A DNA stretch of 64,000 nucleotides from Bradyrhizobium jicamae (GTDB lineage: Bacteria > Pseudomonadota > Alphaproteobacteria > Rhizobiales > Xanthobacteraceae): the NCBI RefSeq assembly GCF_018130695.1, contig NZ_JAFCJX010000016.1, positions 124,001-188,000 of the forward strand. The letters run 5' to 3'. Positions within the stretch are counted from its first letter, which is position 1, and every line of letters starts with the position of its first letter. Positions 17,218-25,760 of the stretch are shown in pieces. The position numbers and the translations under genes were made by a program. A model generated the notes under the pieces. That model was not told where the DNA came from. It made no database searches and was given only the letters and a program-made list of their open reading frames with translations.

Positions 17218-18330
17218 TTAGGCGTGCAGCTTCTGCAGCTCCTTCAGGATCGCCTCGCCCATCTGCTGGGTGCTGGCGGCCGTGGTGCCTTCCGACTTGA
17301 TGTCGGCGGTGCGCAGGCCACTGGCCAGCACGGCGGCGATTGCGGCGTCGACCTTGTCGGCAAGCGCGCCCATGTCGAAGGAATAGCGCAGTGCCATGCC
17401 GAACGACGAGATCATCGCGATCGGATTGGCGAGGCCTTGGCCGGCAATGTCGGGCGCCGAGCCGTGCACCGGCTCGAACAGCGAGCGGCGCTTCCTGGTC
17501 TTGGCATCGACTTCGCCGAGCGAGGCCGACGGCAGCATGCCGAGCGATCCCGTCAGCATCGCCGCGATGTCGGACAGCATGTCGCCGAACAGATTGTCGG
17601 TGACGATGACGTCGAACTGCTTCGGCCATTTCACCAGCATCATGCCGCCGGAATCGGCGAGCTGATGCTCGAGCGTGACGTCGGGATATTCGCGCTTGTG
17701 GACCTGAGTCATGACCTCGTTCCAGAGCACGCCCGACTTCATGACGTTGCGCTTCTCCATCGACGTCACCTTGTTCTTGCGCTTCTTCGCAAGGTCGAAA
17801 GCGACGCGGCCGATGCGCTCGATCTCGTAGGTGTCGTAGACCTGGGTGTCGATGGCGCGCTTCTGGCCGTTGCCGAGATCGGTGATGGTCTTGGGCTCGC
17901 CGAAATAGACGCCGCCGGTCAGCTCGCGCACGATCATGATGTCGAGGCCTTCGACCGCATCGCGCTTCAGGCTCGAGGCTTCCGCCAGCGCCGGATAGCA
18001 CACCGCCGGACGCAAGTTGGCGAACAGGCCGAGATCCTTGCGCAGCCGCAGCAGGCCGGCCTCGGGCCGCACCTCATAGGGCACGGCGTCCCACTTCGGA
18101 CCGCCGACCGCACCGAAGATGATGGCGTCGGCCGCGGTCGCCTTGGCCATGTCGCCTTCGGAGATCGACACCTTGTGGGCGTCATAGGCGGAGCCGCCGA
18201 CCAGACCGGTCTCGGTCTCGAATTTGGCGATCCCCTGCGCATTCAGCCAGTCGATCAGGCGCTGCACCTCGCCCATCACTTCGGGGCCGATGCCGTCGCC
18301 GGGGAGAAGCAGCAGTTTATGGGTCGCCAT
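17218..18330 (-). CDS. leuB: 3-isopropylmalate dehydrogenase
   Basis: 370 residues. It oxidatively decarboxylates 3-isopropylmalate with NAD to 2-ketoisocaproate, following LeuCD. Seen: LLLPGDGIGPEVMGE at the N-terminus, RKDLGLFANLRPA, RELTGGVYFGEPK, the catalytic Tyr in VYDTYEIERIGRVAF, the metal ligands around TDNLFGDMLSDIAAML, and FEPVHGSAPDIAGQGLANP for the NAD site. GAGGA precedes ATG 18330. It is on the opposite strand from leuC and leuD, so the three genes cannot be one operon. Confidence 0.97.
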   Translation of the reverse strand: MATHKLLLLPGDGIGPEVMGEVQRLIDWLNAQGIAKFETETGLVGGSAYDAHKVSISEGDMAKATAADAIIFGAVGGPKWDAVPYEVRPEAGLLRLRKDLGLFANLRPAVCYPALAEASSLKRDAVEGLDIMIVRELTGGVYFGEPKTITDLGNGQKRAIDTQVYDTYEIERIGRVAFDLAKKRKNKVTSMEKRNVMKSGVLWNEVMTQVHKREYPDVTLEHQLADSGGMMLVKWPKQFDVIVTDNLFGDMLSDIAAMLTGSLGMLPSASLGEVDAKTRKRRSLFEPVHGSAPDIAGQGLANPIAMISSFGMALRYSFDMGALADKVDAAIAAVLASGLRTADIKSEGTTAASTQQMGEAILKELQKLHA

Positions 18331-18501
18331 GGTCGTCCTCGCTCAATCGGGCATGCCCGCCATCATTTGGCGGGAGTGCTAAAACGCCGGAGGCGGATTG
18401 GCAAGGCGCCCCGGATCGCCCCTGCCCGGTGCCGATCGCATGATTTTCGCAAGACACCATTGCTGCCCGCCCGCTGGGCAGCGCCGCACCGGCCTGCCAC
18501 A

Positions 18502-19707
18502 ATGCCGGCATTGCCGGAGTTTTCAGTGAGATCCCCTGCCGCCGCGCCTTACGTGCATCCCGCACGGCTGATCCTGATCCTGTCGCTGGGCCCGAGCGTC
18601 GGCCTCGGCATCGGCCGCTTTGCCTATGCGCTGGTGCTGCCCGACATGCGCGACACGCTGGCGTGGTCCTATTCGGCGGCCGGCTTCATGAACACGATCA
18701 ATGCGGCCGGTTATCTCTTCGGCGCGCTGGTCGCCTCGCGCGTGATCCAGCGTTTCGGGCTTGGGCCGTCGGTACGCTGGTCGACGCTCGCCTGCGTCGT
18801 CGCGCTGGCGCTGTCGGCGATCTCAGGCAATTTCACCGTGCTGAGTTTTGGACGGCTGCTGATCGGTTTCGCCGCCGCGATCGGATTTGTCGGCGGCGGC
18901 GCGCTGGCGGCGACGATCGCGCAGTCGCGGCCGGAGCGCGCCAATTTCCTGCTCAGCCTGTTCTATGCCGGACCCGGCGTCGGCATCATGCTGTCGGGCA
19001 TGATCGCGCCCTTCGTGCTGCAGGGCTTTGGTGCAGGCTCATGGTGGATCGTGTGGTGGGCGATGACCTTGCTCGCGGTCGTCATGACCGTGCCGCTGTG
19101 GTTCGCTCCGTTCCATACCGACGCCGCCGCCGGCAGCATCGTGCGGACAAAATTTGCTGTGATGCCGGTCCTGATTTACCTCGCCGCCTACTTCCTGTTC
19201 GGCGCCGGCTACATCGCCTACATGACCTTCATGATCGCCTATGTCCGCGACGGCGGCGGTGGCGCGCTGGCGCAGAGCGCGTTCTGGAGCCTGATCGGCA
19301 TCAGCGCCTTCGTCACGCCCTGGGTGTGGCGGCGCGTGCTGGCGCTCGATCGCGGCGGGCTTGCGACGACGATCATCCTCGGCGTCAACGCGCTCGGCGC
19401 GGCCTTGCCGATCTTCGGCCATTCGCCGCTGCTGCTCGGCATTTCCGCGCTGGTGTTCGGCGTCGCGTTCTTTGCGGTGGTCGGCTCGACCACCGCCTTC
19501 GTCCGTCTCAACTACCCGCCGCAAGCCTGGCCGACCGCGATCGCCGCCATGACCATCGCCTTCGGCATCGGCCAGATCCTCGGCCCGATCGTGGTCGGCG
19601 CCATCACCGATACCGTCGGCAGTCTCTCGTTCGCGCTGAATGTCTCGGCCGCGATGCTGGCGCTGGGCGCGGTGCTGTCGACGTTTCAGCGTAAGGTCGG
19701 GCCCTAG
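18502..19707 (+). CDS. MFS transporter, YbfB/YjiJ family
   Basis: About 401 residues and twelve predicted membrane helices. The first helix region GPSVGLGIGRFAYALVLPDM is the hallmark of the YbfB/YjiJ branch. Further segments such as FGRLLIGFAAAIGFVGGGAL and GIGQILGPIVVGAITDTVGS fit a 12-helix permease. Substrate unknown. The open frame extends far upstream through the antisense of leuB, which is an artefact; ATG 18502 is the first plausible start beyond leuB, with GTG 18526 as the alternative. The stop overlaps the convergent molybdoenzyme stop. Confidence 0.88.
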   Translation: MPALPEFSVRSPAAAPYVHPARLILILSLGPSVGLGIGRFAYALVLPDMRDTLAWSYSAAGFMNTINAAGYLFGALVASRVIQRFGLGPSVRWSTLACVVALALSAISGNFTVLSFGRLLIGFAAAIGFVGGGALAATIAQSRPERANFLLSLFYAGPGVGIMLSGMIAPFVLQGFGAGSWWIVWWAMTLLAVVMTVPLWFAPFHTDAAAGSIVRTKFAVMPVLIYLAAYFLFGAGYIAYMTFMIAYVRDGGGGALAQSAFWSLIGISAFVTPWVWRRVLALDRGGLATTIILGVNALGAALPIFGHSPLLLGISALVFGVAFFAVVGSTTAFVRLNYPPQAWPTAIAAMTIAFGIGQILGPIVVGAITDTVGSLSFALNVSAAMLALGAVLSTFQRKVGP

Positions 19708-20489
19708 CTCCCGCTGAACGAATTATACCCCTGGTCTTCCCAGAAGCCGCCCTTGTAGTCGTTGGTGACTTCCATCGAGAGCACGTATTTCGGGTTCTTG
19801 AAGCCGAGCTTTGTCGGCACGCGGATCTTCATCGGAAAGCCGTAGGCGCGCGGCAGGATCTCGTCCGCAAACTTGAACGACATCTGGGTCTGCGGATGCA
19901 GAGCGGAGCGCATGTCGAGCGGCGAGTTATAGCCTTCCTTGTCGGCGCACTGGAACCAGACGTATTTGGCGCGGGTGTCGGCGCCGACCAGTTTCAGGAA
20001 ATCACGCAGCGGCGTACCGGTCCAGCTGCCAATCGCACTCCAGCCTTCGACGCAGATGTGGCGCGTCACCTGCTTGACCTGCGGCAACTGATAGAGCTCA
20101 TCGAGCGTCCAGGATTTCTTGTTCTCGACCAGGCCGCGTACCTCGAGCTTCCAGTCCTTGCCGTCGATCTCGGGCGCGTCGTCGAAATCATAGTAGGCGT
20201 TGAACGGGAACGGCTTCTTGACCATGCTCTCGGGATAAGTCGGCGCCAGAGCATCCGGATTGAACATCCAGGCCTGCACCGCGTCGTTGAACTTCGACAC
20301 CGTCTTCAGCATCTCCTCGGCCGACGAGCTATCGACGACGTCGCAGCCGGTCAGCAAGGTCAGCGCGCCCAGGCTCGCGCCCGAGGTGATGAAGCGCCGG
20401 CGCGTCAGGTCCGGCATCGTCTTCACGGCATCGCGGACGAGCAGCTTCTTGTCGACGCCGGGGATCAGCAGCTTGCGAAGGCGGCCCAT
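19704..20489 (-). CDS. Periplasmic molybdopterin oxidoreductase, MsrP/sulfite-oxidase fold
   Basis: 261 residues. The N-terminus has a twin-arginine motif (TRRRFITSGASLGALTLLTG) running into C49, so it looks like a Tat-exported lipoprotein. C146 in TRHICVEGWSAIGSWTGTPL is the expected molybdenum ligand of the sulfite-oxidase fold, and the YGFPMKIRVPTKLGFKNPKY stretch is conserved in the family. Likely role: periplasmic reduction, for example of methionine sulfoxide, or oxidation of a sulfur compound; the exact substrate is not readable. AGAGGAG supports the 20489 start. The cytochrome b gene upstream ends 12 bases before it, so the two form an operon. Confidence 0.85.
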   Translation of the reverse strand: MGRLRKLLIPGVDKKLLVRDAVKTMPDLTRRRFITSGASLGALTLLTGCDVVDSSSAEEMLKTVSKFNDAVQAWMFNPDALAPTYPESMVKKPFPFNAYYDFDDAPEIDGKDWKLEVRGLVENKKSWTLDELYQLPQVKQVTRHICVEGWSAIGSWTGTPLRDFLKLVGADTRAKYVWFQCADKEGYNSPLDMRSALHPQTQMSFKFADEILPRAYGFPMKIRVPTKLGFKNPKYVLSMEVTNDYKGGFWEDQGYNSFSGS

Positions 20490-20501
20490 AGCTCTCTCCT
20501 C

Positions 20502-21149
20502 TCAGCGCCCGATGATCATCGCGCGCAGGCTCTTCGGCACCAGCAGTGCGAGCACGACATGGATCACCAGGAAGGCAACGATCAGCGCCATGCAGATGAA
20601 GTGGACGTAGCGGGCGATGTCATAGCCGCCGAACAGCGCGGTCAAATATTGCAGCTGCACCGGCTTCCAGATCGCAAGGCCCGACAGCACGATGACGATG
20701 CCGACGAGGATGATGCCGGCATAGAGCAACTTCTGCACCGAATTGTATTTCGTGAGATCGTCGTGCGACAGCTTGAAGCTCAGCGCCGCCTTGGTGTCCG
20801 AGATCACGCCAGCTGGCGTAATCGGCAGCAGCTTCCGGCGGAAGCGGCCGGAGACGAAGCCGAGGATCAGGTAGATCAGGCCGTTGACCATCAACAGCCA
20901 CATCGCCGCGAAGTGCCACAGCAGCGCGCCGCCGAGCCAGCCGCCGAGCGTGATGCTCTTGGAGAAGGTGAAATCGAACAGCGGCGAGGCGTTGTAGATC
21001 TGCCAGCCCGACATGATCATCACGATCATGGCCACCGCATTGGTCCAGTGCAGCGCGCGCACCCAGGCTGGCTGAATCACCTTGGCAGGCGTCTTGCTGG
21101 CACTGGTTTTGGCATCTGCGTGTTGGTCGCTCACGGCTATGCTCGACAT
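20502..21149 (-). CDS. Cytochrome b561-like membrane subunit
   Basis: 215 residues from MSSIAVSDQHADAK. Four or five membrane helices carry histidines suited to heme b: RALHWTNAVAMIVMIMSGWQ, LLWHFAAMWLLMVNGLIY and YVHFICMALIVAFLVIHVVL. It matches the cytochrome b/b6 domain proteins that pass quinol electrons to a periplasmic partner. Being directly upstream of the molybdoenzyme (12-base gap, same strand), it is its probable membrane electron donor or acceptor, in place of MsrQ. A candidate ECF-type promoter lies just upstream. Confidence 0.85.
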   Translation of the reverse strand: MSSIAVSDQHADAKTSASKTPAKVIQPAWVRALHWTNAVAMIVMIMSGWQIYNASPLFDFTFSKSITLGGWLGGALLWHFAAMWLLMVNGLIYLILGFVSGRFRRKLLPITPAGVISDTKAALSFKLSHDDLTKYNSVQKLLYAGIILVGIVIVLSGLAIWKPVQLQYLTALFGGYDIARYVHFICMALIVAFLVIHVVLALLVPKSLRAMIIGR

Positions 21150-21181
21150 GGCGGGTCTCTGATCTGACGTCGTTACCGGTC

Positions 21182-21209
21182 TATACGCCGGGAACTGCTG
21201 ATCCGTTAC
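21182..21209 (-). promoter_or_regulatory. Candidate ECF-sigma promoter for the cytochrome b-molybdoenzyme operon
   Basis: Read on the - strand: GTAACG (21209-21204), exactly 16 bases, then CGTATA (21187-21182), about 33 bases before ATG 21149. GTAAC/GGAAC-N16-CGT(A/T) is the shape of alphaproteobacterial ECF promoters. A redox-stress ECF factor controlling a methionine-sulfoxide-reductase-like operon would fit. Confidence 0.45.
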
Positions 21210-21244
21210 TTCATCCGAGGCTACTACGGACCGCTCAGAGCGGT

Positions 21245-21281
21245 CACAAAAATGCGAGCCGGGAAGATCCCCGGCTCGCGG
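21245..21281 (-). terminator. Terminator after the fasciclin gene
   Basis: On the - strand GCGAGCCGGGGATC and the TCCCGGCTCGC arm form a long GC stem followed by ATTTTTG. It separates the fasciclin gene (stop 21323) from the cytochrome b operon, so the two are separate units. Confidence 0.85.
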
Positions 21282-21322
21282 TTTCACAAGACCTGTTGGG
21301 GATGAAACAGGGGCGCGCGGTG

Positions 21323-21877
21323 TTACGTCGCAGGCATCAGCACGGTGTCGACCACATGGATCACGCCGTTCGACTGGTTGACGTTGCTGATCGTCACCAT
21401 CGAGGTGCCGCCCTTGGCGTCGACGATCCAGGTCTTGCCGTCCTGCTTCTTGACGGTGAGTTCCTCGCCCTCGGCGGTCTTCAGCTTCTTGCCGTCGGTG
21501 AGGTCGGAGGCTTCGAGCTTGCCGGGTACCACATGGTAGGTGAGGATCTTCGTCAGGGTCGCCTTGTTCTCGGGCTTGACCAGATTGTCGACGGTTCCGG
21601 CCGGCAGCTTGCCGAACGCGGTGTTGGTCGGCGCGAACACCGTGAACGGGCCCTTGCCTTCCAGCGTGGGCACGAGGCCGGCGGCCTTCACTGCGGCGAC
21701 GAGGGTGGTGTGGTCCTTCGAATTGACGGCGTTCTGGACGATGTTCTTTGACGGGAACATCGCCGCACCCCCGACCATCACGGTCTTCTCCTCGGCGCGG
21801 ACAGGCGCTGTGACAGTTGCGGTGATCGCGAGCGCGCTCAAGGCGGCGGCGGCGAGATAGGCAATACGCTTCGACAT
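21323..21877 (-). CDS. Fasciclin (FAS1) domain secreted protein
   Basis: 184 residues from MSKRIAYLAAAALSALAITA, an export signal ending near VRAEE; GGGAG precedes ATG 21877. One FAS1 domain fills the rest: NAVNSKDHTTLVAAVKAAGL, GPFTVFAPTNTAFGKLP, LTKILTYHVVPGKL and the C-terminal NGVIHVVDTVLMP. FAS1 proteins mediate adhesion or protein interactions outside the cytoplasm. The frame is open upstream to 22153, through a repeat; that extension is rejected. Confidence 0.92.
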   Translation of the reverse strand: MSKRIAYLAAAALSALAITATVTAPVRAEEKTVMVGGAAMFPSKNIVQNAVNSKDHTTLVAAVKAAGLVPTLEGKGPFTVFAPTNTAFGKLPAGTVDNLVKPENKATLTKILTYHVVPGKLEASDLTDGKKLKTAEGEELTVKKQDGKTWIVDAKGGTSMVTISNVNQSNGVIHVVDTVLMPAT

Positions 21878-22070
21878 GGATCGTCTCCCGTTGATGACGT
21901 GACCGGCGGAGCCCGCCGGCGATGAGGGGCCAACAACGGCGCTGAGTGGTTGGTGATCTGCGCCGTCGTTGGGCCGAACTACGGGAGGTTTTTCGGCAGG
22001 TTTCGCCGGATAATTTATCGTGATGCGTGAAACTAATGGCGGGTGTGATCGTGAGGGGCGTGATTGCTCT

Positions 22071-22227
22071 CCGCCGTCGTCCTGGCGAAAGCCAGGACCC
22101 ATTGCCCCAAGGAGAAGTTGCGGCGCGACGCTGGCAACCTCGCGTCTTCGCAAAACTACTCCCTGGGGTAATGGATCCTGGATCGGCGCTCCGCTTCGCT
22201 GCGCTTGTCCAGGACGACGATGGAGGA
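22071..22227. repeat. Long intergenic repeat CGTCGTCCTGGCGAA, copy 1
   Basis: About 157 bp beginning CCGCCGTCGTCCTGGCGAAA and containing CCTGGGGTAATGGATCCTGG and CGCTTGTCCAGGAC. A second, closely similar copy lies in the same orientation at 24623-24773, the two flanking the SDR/matB pair. The 361-base gap 21878-22238 otherwise holds the fasciclin leader and nothing else I can name. Confidence 0.9.
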
Positions 22228-22238
22228 TGAGAAGCGTC

Positions 22239-23000
22239 TCAGTCCCTGCTATGCGGCGTCTGAATAAACCCGCGATTATGCGTCGGGCTGATCAGTATCT
22301 CGTTCATGCAGACTCGCGGCGGCATGCTGGCGACGAAGGCGATGGTGCGGCCGCAATCTTCCGGCTGCAGCATCTTGGCCTGTTCCTCCGCGCTCGGCAC
22401 CACCGGCCGCAGCTTCAGGATCGGGGTTGCCACCTCGCCCGGCGACAGGCAGCAGGCGCGCAGGCCATTGACGCATTCGTCCATGTTGAAGGAATGGGTC
22501 AGCGCCAGCACGGCGTGCTTGGTCGTGGTGTAGGCCGGGCCCGGCATTTTCGAGACATGGCGGCCGGCCCAGGACGCGACATTGATGATGCAGCCGTCCT
22601 TCTGCTTGCGCATCGTCGGCAGCACCGCGCGCATGCAATAGAGCACGCCGTTGAGGTTGACCTCGACCAGCTTGTCCCAGCCTTCCAGTTCCATGTCGGC
22701 CCAGCTGCGTTTCGGCACGTTGATCCCGGCGCTGTTGACCAGGAGGTCGATGCGGCCGTGCCTGGCGACGATCGCCTCGGCCGCCTTGTTGACGTCGTTC
22801 TTGTTGCTGACGTCGAGCTGGATCGCCTCGGCCTTGCCGCCCTTCCCGGTGATGTTGCCGACCACGCGATCGAGTTCTTCCTTGCGGCGCCCGGAAATCA
22901 CGACCGTCCAGCCGTCCGCCGCCAGAAATTCCGCCCCGGACTCCCCGATACCGCTGCCGCCGCCGGTGACCCAGGCCACGCGTTTCCCTTGATTTGTCAT
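22239..23000 (-). CDS. Short-chain dehydrogenase/reductase (classical SDR)
   Basis: 253 residues. Nucleotide-binding VAWVTGGGSGIGESGAEFL, NSAG in VNSAGINVPKR, catalytic Ser in INVASWAGRHVSK and the Tyr-x3-Lys pair in AYTTTKHAVLAL are all present, so it should be an active NAD(P)-dependent oxidoreductase. Substrate unknown. Divergent from matB with 86 bases between the starts, a layout that suggests a shared control region. Confidence 0.9.
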   Translation of the reverse strand: MTNQGKRVAWVTGGGSGIGESGAEFLAADGWTVVISGRRKEELDRVVGNITGKGGKAEAIQLDVSNKNDVNKAAEAIVARHGRIDLLVNSAGINVPKRSWADMELEGWDKLVEVNLNGVLYCMRAVLPTMRKQKDGCIINVASWAGRHVSKMPGPAYTTTKHAVLALTHSFNMDECVNGLRACCLSPGEVATPILKLRPVVPSAEEQAKMLQPEDCGRTIAFVASMPPRVCMNEILISPTHNRGFIQTPHSRD

Positions 23001-23086
23001 GCAAACTGTCTCCGTTGCTTTTTTGGGGGCGTTTTTGCTAATGCAGCCAAAGTTTTCCGGCCCTTTCGCCCCTCGGGGGATGTTGC

Positions 23087-24613
23087 ATGAACACGACCGC
23101 CAACGCCAATCTGTTTTCCCGCCTGTTCGATGGCATCGACGACCCGAACCGGCTCGCGATCGAGCAGATCGACGGCAGCCGCATCACCTATGGCGATCTG
23201 ATCGCCCGAGCCGGCCAGATGGCGAATGTGCTGATCGCGCGCGGCGTCAAGACCGGCGACCGCGTCGCGGCGCAGACTGAAAAGTCGGTCTCCGCTCTGG
23301 TGCTGTATCTCGCCACCGTCCGCGCAGGCGCGGTCTATCTGCCGCTCAACACCGCCTATACGCTGAACGAGCTCGAATACTTCATCACCGACGCCGAGCC
23401 GTCGCTGGTGGTCTGCGATCCCTCCAAGCTCGAGGGCATCAAGACGATCGCGGCGAAGGTCAATGCCAAGGTCGAGACGCTCGACGCTAGCGGCAATGGC
23501 TCGCTGACGGAGGCCGCCGACAAGGCGAACACGGACTTCGCCACCGTCCCGCGCAGCAACGACGATCTCGCCGCGATCCTCTACACCTCGGGCACCACCG
23601 GCCGCTCCAAGGGCGCGATGCTGTCGCACGACAATCTCGCCTCGAACTCGCACTCGCTGGTCAGCTACTGGCGCTTCACGAATAAGGACGTGCTGATCCA
23701 CGCGCTGCCGATCTATCACACCCACGGCCTGTTCGTGGCGAGCAACGTCACGCTGTTCGCGCGCGCCTCGATGATCTTCCTGCCGAAGTTCGATCCGGAC
23801 CTGATCCTGAAGCTGATGGCCCGCGCGACCGTGATGATGGGCGTGCCGACCTTCTACACCCGCCTGCTGCAGAATCCCGGCCTGACCAAGGATGCGACCA
23901 AACACATGCGGCTGTTCATCTCGGGCTCTGCGCCGCTGCTCGCCGATACCCATCGCGAATGGTCCGCGCGCACCGGCCACGCCGTGCTGGAGCGCTACGG
24001 CATGACCGAGACCAACATGAACACGTCGAACCCCTATGACGGCGATCGCGTGCCCGGCGCGGTCGGCCATCCCCTACCCGGCGTCTCCGTGCGCGTCACC
24101 GATCCCGAGACCGGCACGGAACTCGCACCCGAGACCATCGGCATGATCGAGGTGAAGGGCCCGAACGTGTTCAAGGGCTATTGGCGGATGCCTGACAAGA
24201 CCAAGGCGGAATTCCGCCCCGACGGCTTCTTCATCACCGGCGACCTCGGCAAGATCGACGACAAGGGCTACGTCCACATCCTCGGCCGCGGCAAGGACCT
24301 CGTGATCTCCGGCGGCTTCAACGTCTACCCGAAGGAGATCGAGAGCGAGATCGACGCCATGCCGGGCGTGGTCGAATCTGCCGTGATCGGCGTGCCGCAC
24401 ACCGATTTCGGCGAAGGCGTCACCGCCGTGCTGGTCTGCAACAAGGGCGCCGATGTCAGCGAAGCCTCCGTGCTGAAGGCGCTCGACGGGCGTCTGGCAA
24501 AATTCAAGATGCCGAAGCGCGTCTTCGTCGTCGACGAACTGCCGCGCAATGCGATGGGCAAGGTGCAGAAGAATATTTTGCGGGATACGTACAAGGATAT
24601 TTACAAGGCGTAG
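23087..24613 (+). CDS. matB: Malonyl-CoA synthetase
   Basis: 508 residues. It ligates malonate to CoA with ATP. AMP-forming ligase motifs: ILYTSGTTGRSKGAMLSHDN (P-loop), LERYGMTETNMNTSNPYDGD, and the C-terminal GMGKVQKN-type catalytic Lys region RNAMGKVQKNILRDTYKDIY. LPIYHTHGLFVASNV and GVPTFYTRLLQNPGLTK match the R. palustris MatB as I remember it, which is why I use the symbol. No matA (decarboxylase), matC (carrier) or matR (regulator) lies beside it in this window. Confidence 0.93.
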   Translation: MNTTANANLFSRLFDGIDDPNRLAIEQIDGSRITYGDLIARAGQMANVLIARGVKTGDRVAAQTEKSVSALVLYLATVRAGAVYLPLNTAYTLNELEYFITDAEPSLVVCDPSKLEGIKTIAAKVNAKVETLDASGNGSLTEAADKANTDFATVPRSNDDLAAILYTSGTTGRSKGAMLSHDNLASNSHSLVSYWRFTNKDVLIHALPIYHTHGLFVASNVTLFARASMIFLPKFDPDLILKLMARATVMMGVPTFYTRLLQNPGLTKDATKHMRLFISGSAPLLADTHREWSARTGHAVLERYGMTETNMNTSNPYDGDRVPGAVGHPLPGVSVRVTDPETGTELAPETIGMIEVKGPNVFKGYWRMPDKTKAEFRPDGFFITGDLGKIDDKGYVHILGRGKDLVISGGFNVYPKEIESEIDAMPGVVESAVIGVPHTDFGEGVTAVLVCNKGADVSEASVLKALDGRLAKFKMPKRVFVVDELPRNAMGKVQKNILRDTYKDIYKA

Positions 24614-24622
24614 CTCACTCTG

Positions 24623-24773
24623 CGCCGTCGTCCTGGCGAATGCCAGGACCCATTACCCCAGGGAGCAGTTGCGGCACGACGCGGTCACCGCGAGTCTTCG
24701 CCAAACCACTTCCTGGGGTAATGGATCCTGGATCGGCGCTCGCTTCGCGAGCTTGTCCAGGACCACGTTGGAG
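24623..24773. repeat. Long intergenic repeat CGTCGTCCTGGCGAA, copy 2
   Basis: Direct-orientation partner of 22071-22227: CGCCGTCGTCCTGGCGAATG, GGGGTAATGGATCCTGGATC, GAGCTTGTCCAGGACC. It starts 10 bases after the matB stop. Confidence 0.9.
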
Positions 24774-24794
24774 AGAGCGCGCCACAAACTCCGG

Positions 24795-25655
24795 TCACTG
24801 CCCGCTGAGCAGGCTGATCACAAACCGGCTGCCAACGATAAACAGATACGCGCCGAACGCCATTTCCAGCGCGCGCTTCGACAGCGCGTGCGCCACCTTC
24901 ACCCCGAGCGGCGCCGTCACCAGCGTGGTCGGCATCACCAGGATCGCGCCGATCAGCGACACATAGCCGAGCGCAAACGGCAATTGCAGCGCGGCGACAT
25001 CCGGGAAGCGCGCGGCGGCGGGCCAGCCGGCATAGACATAGCCAAGCGCGCCGGGGATCGAGATCAGCACCGCGAGCGCCGACGATGTCGCGACCGCCTG
25101 GTGGATCGGCCGGCCGTAGAAGGTCATCAGCAAATTCGCGAACAGGCCGCCGCCGATGCCCATCAGGGTCGAAAGCAGGCCGACGAACAAGCCGTAGAGG
25201 CGCATCACAAGACCCTTCGGCAGATCGTCGCCGAGCTTCCAGGTCTCGCGCGCCAGCAACAGCCGCGCGGCCGCCGACCACGCCACCATGGCGAATACGA
25301 CCTTGAACAGCCGCTCGGGCGCAAACCGCGCGGTGACGCTGCCGGCGGCGACGCCAATCAAAATCGGCAGCCACCAGCGCCTGAGGATGGTCATGTCGAC
25401 CGCGCCGCGCCGGTAATGCGCGCGGAACGAGCTCAGTGAGGTCGGGATGATGATCGCCAGCGACGTGCCGATGCATAGCGGCATGCGCGCCTCCAGCGGC
25501 ACACCGGCGAGGCGGAAGCATTCGTAGAACACCGGCACCAGGATCGCGCCGCCGCCGATGCCGAACAGGCCGGCGAGGAATCCGGAAAGCGCGCCGACGG
25601 CAATCAGCAGCAAAGCGAGCTCGACGAGTTCCCTGGGATCGAGGCCGGCCATCAT
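24795..25655 (-). CDS. TSUP family (TauE/SafE) membrane exporter
   Basis: 286 residues with two copies of the family repeat, GFLAGLFGIGGGAILVPVFY near the N-terminus and GLLSTLMGIGGGLFANLLMT in the middle, plus about eight membrane helices. TSUP proteins export sulfite, sulfoacetate or related anions; the substrate here is unknown. Divergent from a LysR regulator with 105 bases between, the usual arrangement for a regulator and its target. Start ATG 25655 or 25652. Confidence 0.9.
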   Translation of the reverse strand: MMAGLDPRELVELALLLIAVGALSGFLAGLFGIGGGAILVPVFYECFRLAGVPLEARMPLCIGTSLAIIIPTSLSSFRAHYRRGAVDMTILRRWWLPILIGVAAGSVTARFAPERLFKVVFAMVAWSAAARLLLARETWKLGDDLPKGLVMRLYGLFVGLLSTLMGIGGGLFANLLMTFYGRPIHQAVATSSALAVLISIPGALGYVYAGWPAAARFPDVAALQLPFALGYVSLIGAILVMPTTLVTAPLGVKVAHALSKRALEMAFGAYLFIVGSRFVISLLSGQ

Positions 25656-25760
25656 GGTTTCAGAGCTTCCGCATTCAATCGGCCGAACATCTAGCTGCTT
25701 CTGATATCTGGGAGTATCCGCTATCTTTTGCAGGCACCCTTGCGGAAAGCGGAAGGATCG

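Noticed and set aside
17185..18501. Upstream extension of the MFS frame through the antisense of leuB
   Set aside because: leuB on the - strand is certain; the extension is a GC-rich antisense artefact.
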